A DNA stretch of 5,941 bases from NCBI GenBank assembly GCA_019751475.1, contig JAIENH010000506.1, positions 1 to 5,941 of the forward strand. Direction: 5' to 3'. Under the pieces are notes generated by a model. The model searched no databases and was not told the DNA's origin. It worked only from the letters and a program-made list of their open reading frames with translations. This DNA comes from Cyclobacteriaceae bacterium (GTDB lineage Bacteria; Bacteroidota; Bacteroidia; Cytophagales; Cyclobacteriaceae). Both the position numbers and the translations under genes were made by a program. Below, in pieces: positions 4,685 to 5,941 of the stretch (the stretch's first letter is position 1; the number at the start of each line of letters is the position of its first letter).

Positions 4685-5941
4685 TTAGATCAAAATCCTC
4701 ACCGGATCTTCCAAAAGTCCTTTTAGCGTTTTCAGGAAGGCGGAGCCCACGGCTCCATCCACTGCACGGTGGTCGCATGACATCGTTACCTTCATCACGT
4801 TGCCTGCTACCAGCTGACCATTCTTCACAATTGCAGTCTCCTTGATTCCACCTACCGCAAGGATGCAGGCATCAGGTGGGTTGATGATTGCTGTAAACTC
4901 TTCAATGCCAAACATCCCAAGATTAGAGATGGTGAATGTGCTTCCCTCCCATTCGCTGGGCTGCAGTTTTTTATCATGCGCCTTCTGAGCCAATTCTTTT
5001 ACTTCTGCCGCGATGTGTGAGAGTGATTTGTTATCCGCAAAACGAACTACCGGCACGAGCAGGCCTTCAGGCACGGCAACGGCCACACCAATGTGAATGT
5101 GTTGGTTCTTGCGAATTCTGTCTCCCAACCAACTCACGTTCACATCCGGATGTTGACGCAAGGTGGCGGCCACCGCTTTGATCACCATGTCGTTGAATGA
5201 AATCTTCACCGGTGATATCTCATTCATGCTCTTGCGTGCCTCTACTGCTTTGTCCATGTTGATCTCCATGGTAAGGTAGAAGTGCGGAGCCGTGTACATG
5301 CTTTCTGATAATCTTCGAGCGATGGTCTTACGCATTTGCGAAAGCGGCACTTCCTCAAAGCTTTCCTTGCCCACGACCGAAGGCAACATAACCGGTGCAC
5401 CAGCCTTAGCCGGGGCAGCAGAAGCTGGAGCAGTACTTGGTTTGTAATTTTCGATATCTCGCCTGGTGACGCGACCATTGTCGCCTGAGCCAGAAATCTT
5501 CGTAATGTCATAGCCAAGGTCTTTGGCCATTTTCTTTGCTAATGGAGAAGCTTTCACGCGACCATTACTTCCTTCAGCAACAACAACCGGAGCGGAAGCA
5601 GCACTTGACTGTGAAGCCGGAGCTACAGCAGCAGGTGCCGATGATGGTGCACTTGCACCTTTCGATTGATGTGCCTTCAGCAGCGTTTGCCAATCCGCAT
5701 TCTTTTCTCCAATAATCGCGAGTACGCCATTTACGGCCACCGGTTCTTTAGCATTCGCTCCGATGTAGAGTAATGTACCTGTATTGTAGGATTCATATTC
5801 CATCGTGGCTTTGTCCGTCTCAATCTCAGCCAGCAATTCTCCTGACTTCACTGCATCGCCCACTTTCTTGTGCCAGGCGGCAATGATTCCTTCCGTCATT
5901 GTGTCGCTCATCTTGGGCATCAACACAATCTCTGCTTTAAT
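4685..5941 (-). CDS. aceF: Pyruvate dehydrogenase E2, dihydrolipoamide acetyltransferase (5' end outside window)
   Basis: This is the E2 core of the pyruvate dehydrogenase complex (aceF, also called pdhC). It transfers the acetyl group from lipoyl-lysine to coenzyme A in the cytoplasm. The frame is open to the right edge, and the lipoyl domain is preceded by IKAEIV-LMPKMSDTM, so the true start lies just outside; internal GTG 5926 is not the likely start. Numbering from that GTG, one lipoyl domain (1-75) has ETDKATM with lipoylated K39 (codon 5812-5810). An Ala/Pro/Ser linker follows, then a peripheral-subunit-binding domain at 122-161 (KASPLAKKMA, then GSGDNGRVTRRDIENY). A second linker leads to the catalytic domain from about 188 to 413, with DHRAVDG at 385-391 providing catalytic H386. 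Only one lipoyl domain is present. A branched-chain 2-oxoacid E2 is the alternative, but the N-terminus is typical of PDH E2. Confidence 0.95.
   Translation of the reverse strand: MKAEIVLMPKMSDTMTEGIIAAWHKKVGDAVKSGELLAEIETDKATMEYESYNTGTLLYIGANAKEPVAVNGVLAIIGEKNADWQTLLKAHQSKGASAPSSAPAAVAPASQSSAASAPVVVAEGSNGRVKASPLAKKMAKDLGYDITKISGSGDNGRVTRRDIENYKPSTAPASAAPAKAGAPVMLPSVVGKESFEEVPLSQMRKTIARRLSESMYTAPHFYLTMEINMDKAVEARKSMNEISPVKISFNDMVIKAVAATLRQHPDVNVSWLGDRIRKNQHIHIGVAVAVPEGLLVPVVRFADNKSLSHIAAEVKELAQKAHDKKLQPSEWEGSTFTISNLGMFGIEEFTAIINPPDACILAVGGIKETAIVKNGQLVAGNVMKVTMSCDHRAVDGAVGSAFLKTLKGLLEDPVRILI

Noticed and set aside
1..5941. CRISPR arrays, tRNA or rRNA genes, transposases
   Set aside because: No spaced direct repeats, tRNA-like cloverleaf or transposase motifs were seen on either strand by reading.

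Overview
The window looks like a chromosomal segment of a Bacteroidota bacterium, probably from the Cytophagales side of the phylum. This rests on the style of the pyruvate dehydrogenase E2 and HslV proteins, the A/T-rich leaders mostly without Shine-Dalgarno sites, and the type of XRE regulator. It is an inference from protein style and was not tested by a search. Two conserved housekeeping genes flank or adjoin accessory DNA: the E2 subunit of pyruvate dehydrogenase (4685-5941, 5' end outside the window) and the HslV protease subunit (2836-3372). All genes are on the minus strand except the XRE regulator.

Right part (2836-5941), read in transcription order: E2; a small gene resembling the DUF7718 family, whose reading frame is split by a TAA stop (4373-4678); a 74-residue protein resembling DUF5647 (4135-4359); a 156-base gap holding a strong Shine-Dalgarno site; a Uma2-family PD-(D/E)XK nuclease (3373-3978); and hslV, whose ATG directly follows the Uma2 stop codon. 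The small genes thus sit as an accessory insert between two core genes.

Left part (1-2834) is visibly more A/T-rich and is the most interesting section. A tight minus-strand operon encodes two paralogous secreted peptides of 115 and 113 residues, a single-pass membrane protein of the DUF5819 type, and a multi-pass HTTM-domain protein that runs off the window. Each peptide has a signal sequence, a polar spacer, an Ala/Gly-rich hydrophobic core and a short tail containing an L-x-F-x-x-F-D motif. The architecture parallels the Bacillus sporulation-delaying-protein system: a hydrophobic toxin precursor (SdpC), a small membrane-anchored maturation factor (SdpA) and an HTTM-type membrane maturation factor (SdpB). 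I read it as a candidate two-peptide, Sdp-like antimicrobial system. No immunity gene is visible; it could lie beyond position 1.

A divergent XRE-family regulator (2481-2834, plus strand) shares a 100-base intergenic region with the peptide operon. That region carries a palindrome suited to be an operator. The regulator's frame has an amber stop at codon 28, inside the helix-turn-helix, so it is broken, recoded or mis-sequenced. Together with the split DUF7718-like gene, two accessory genes in this window carry single in-frame stops while the core genes are intact.
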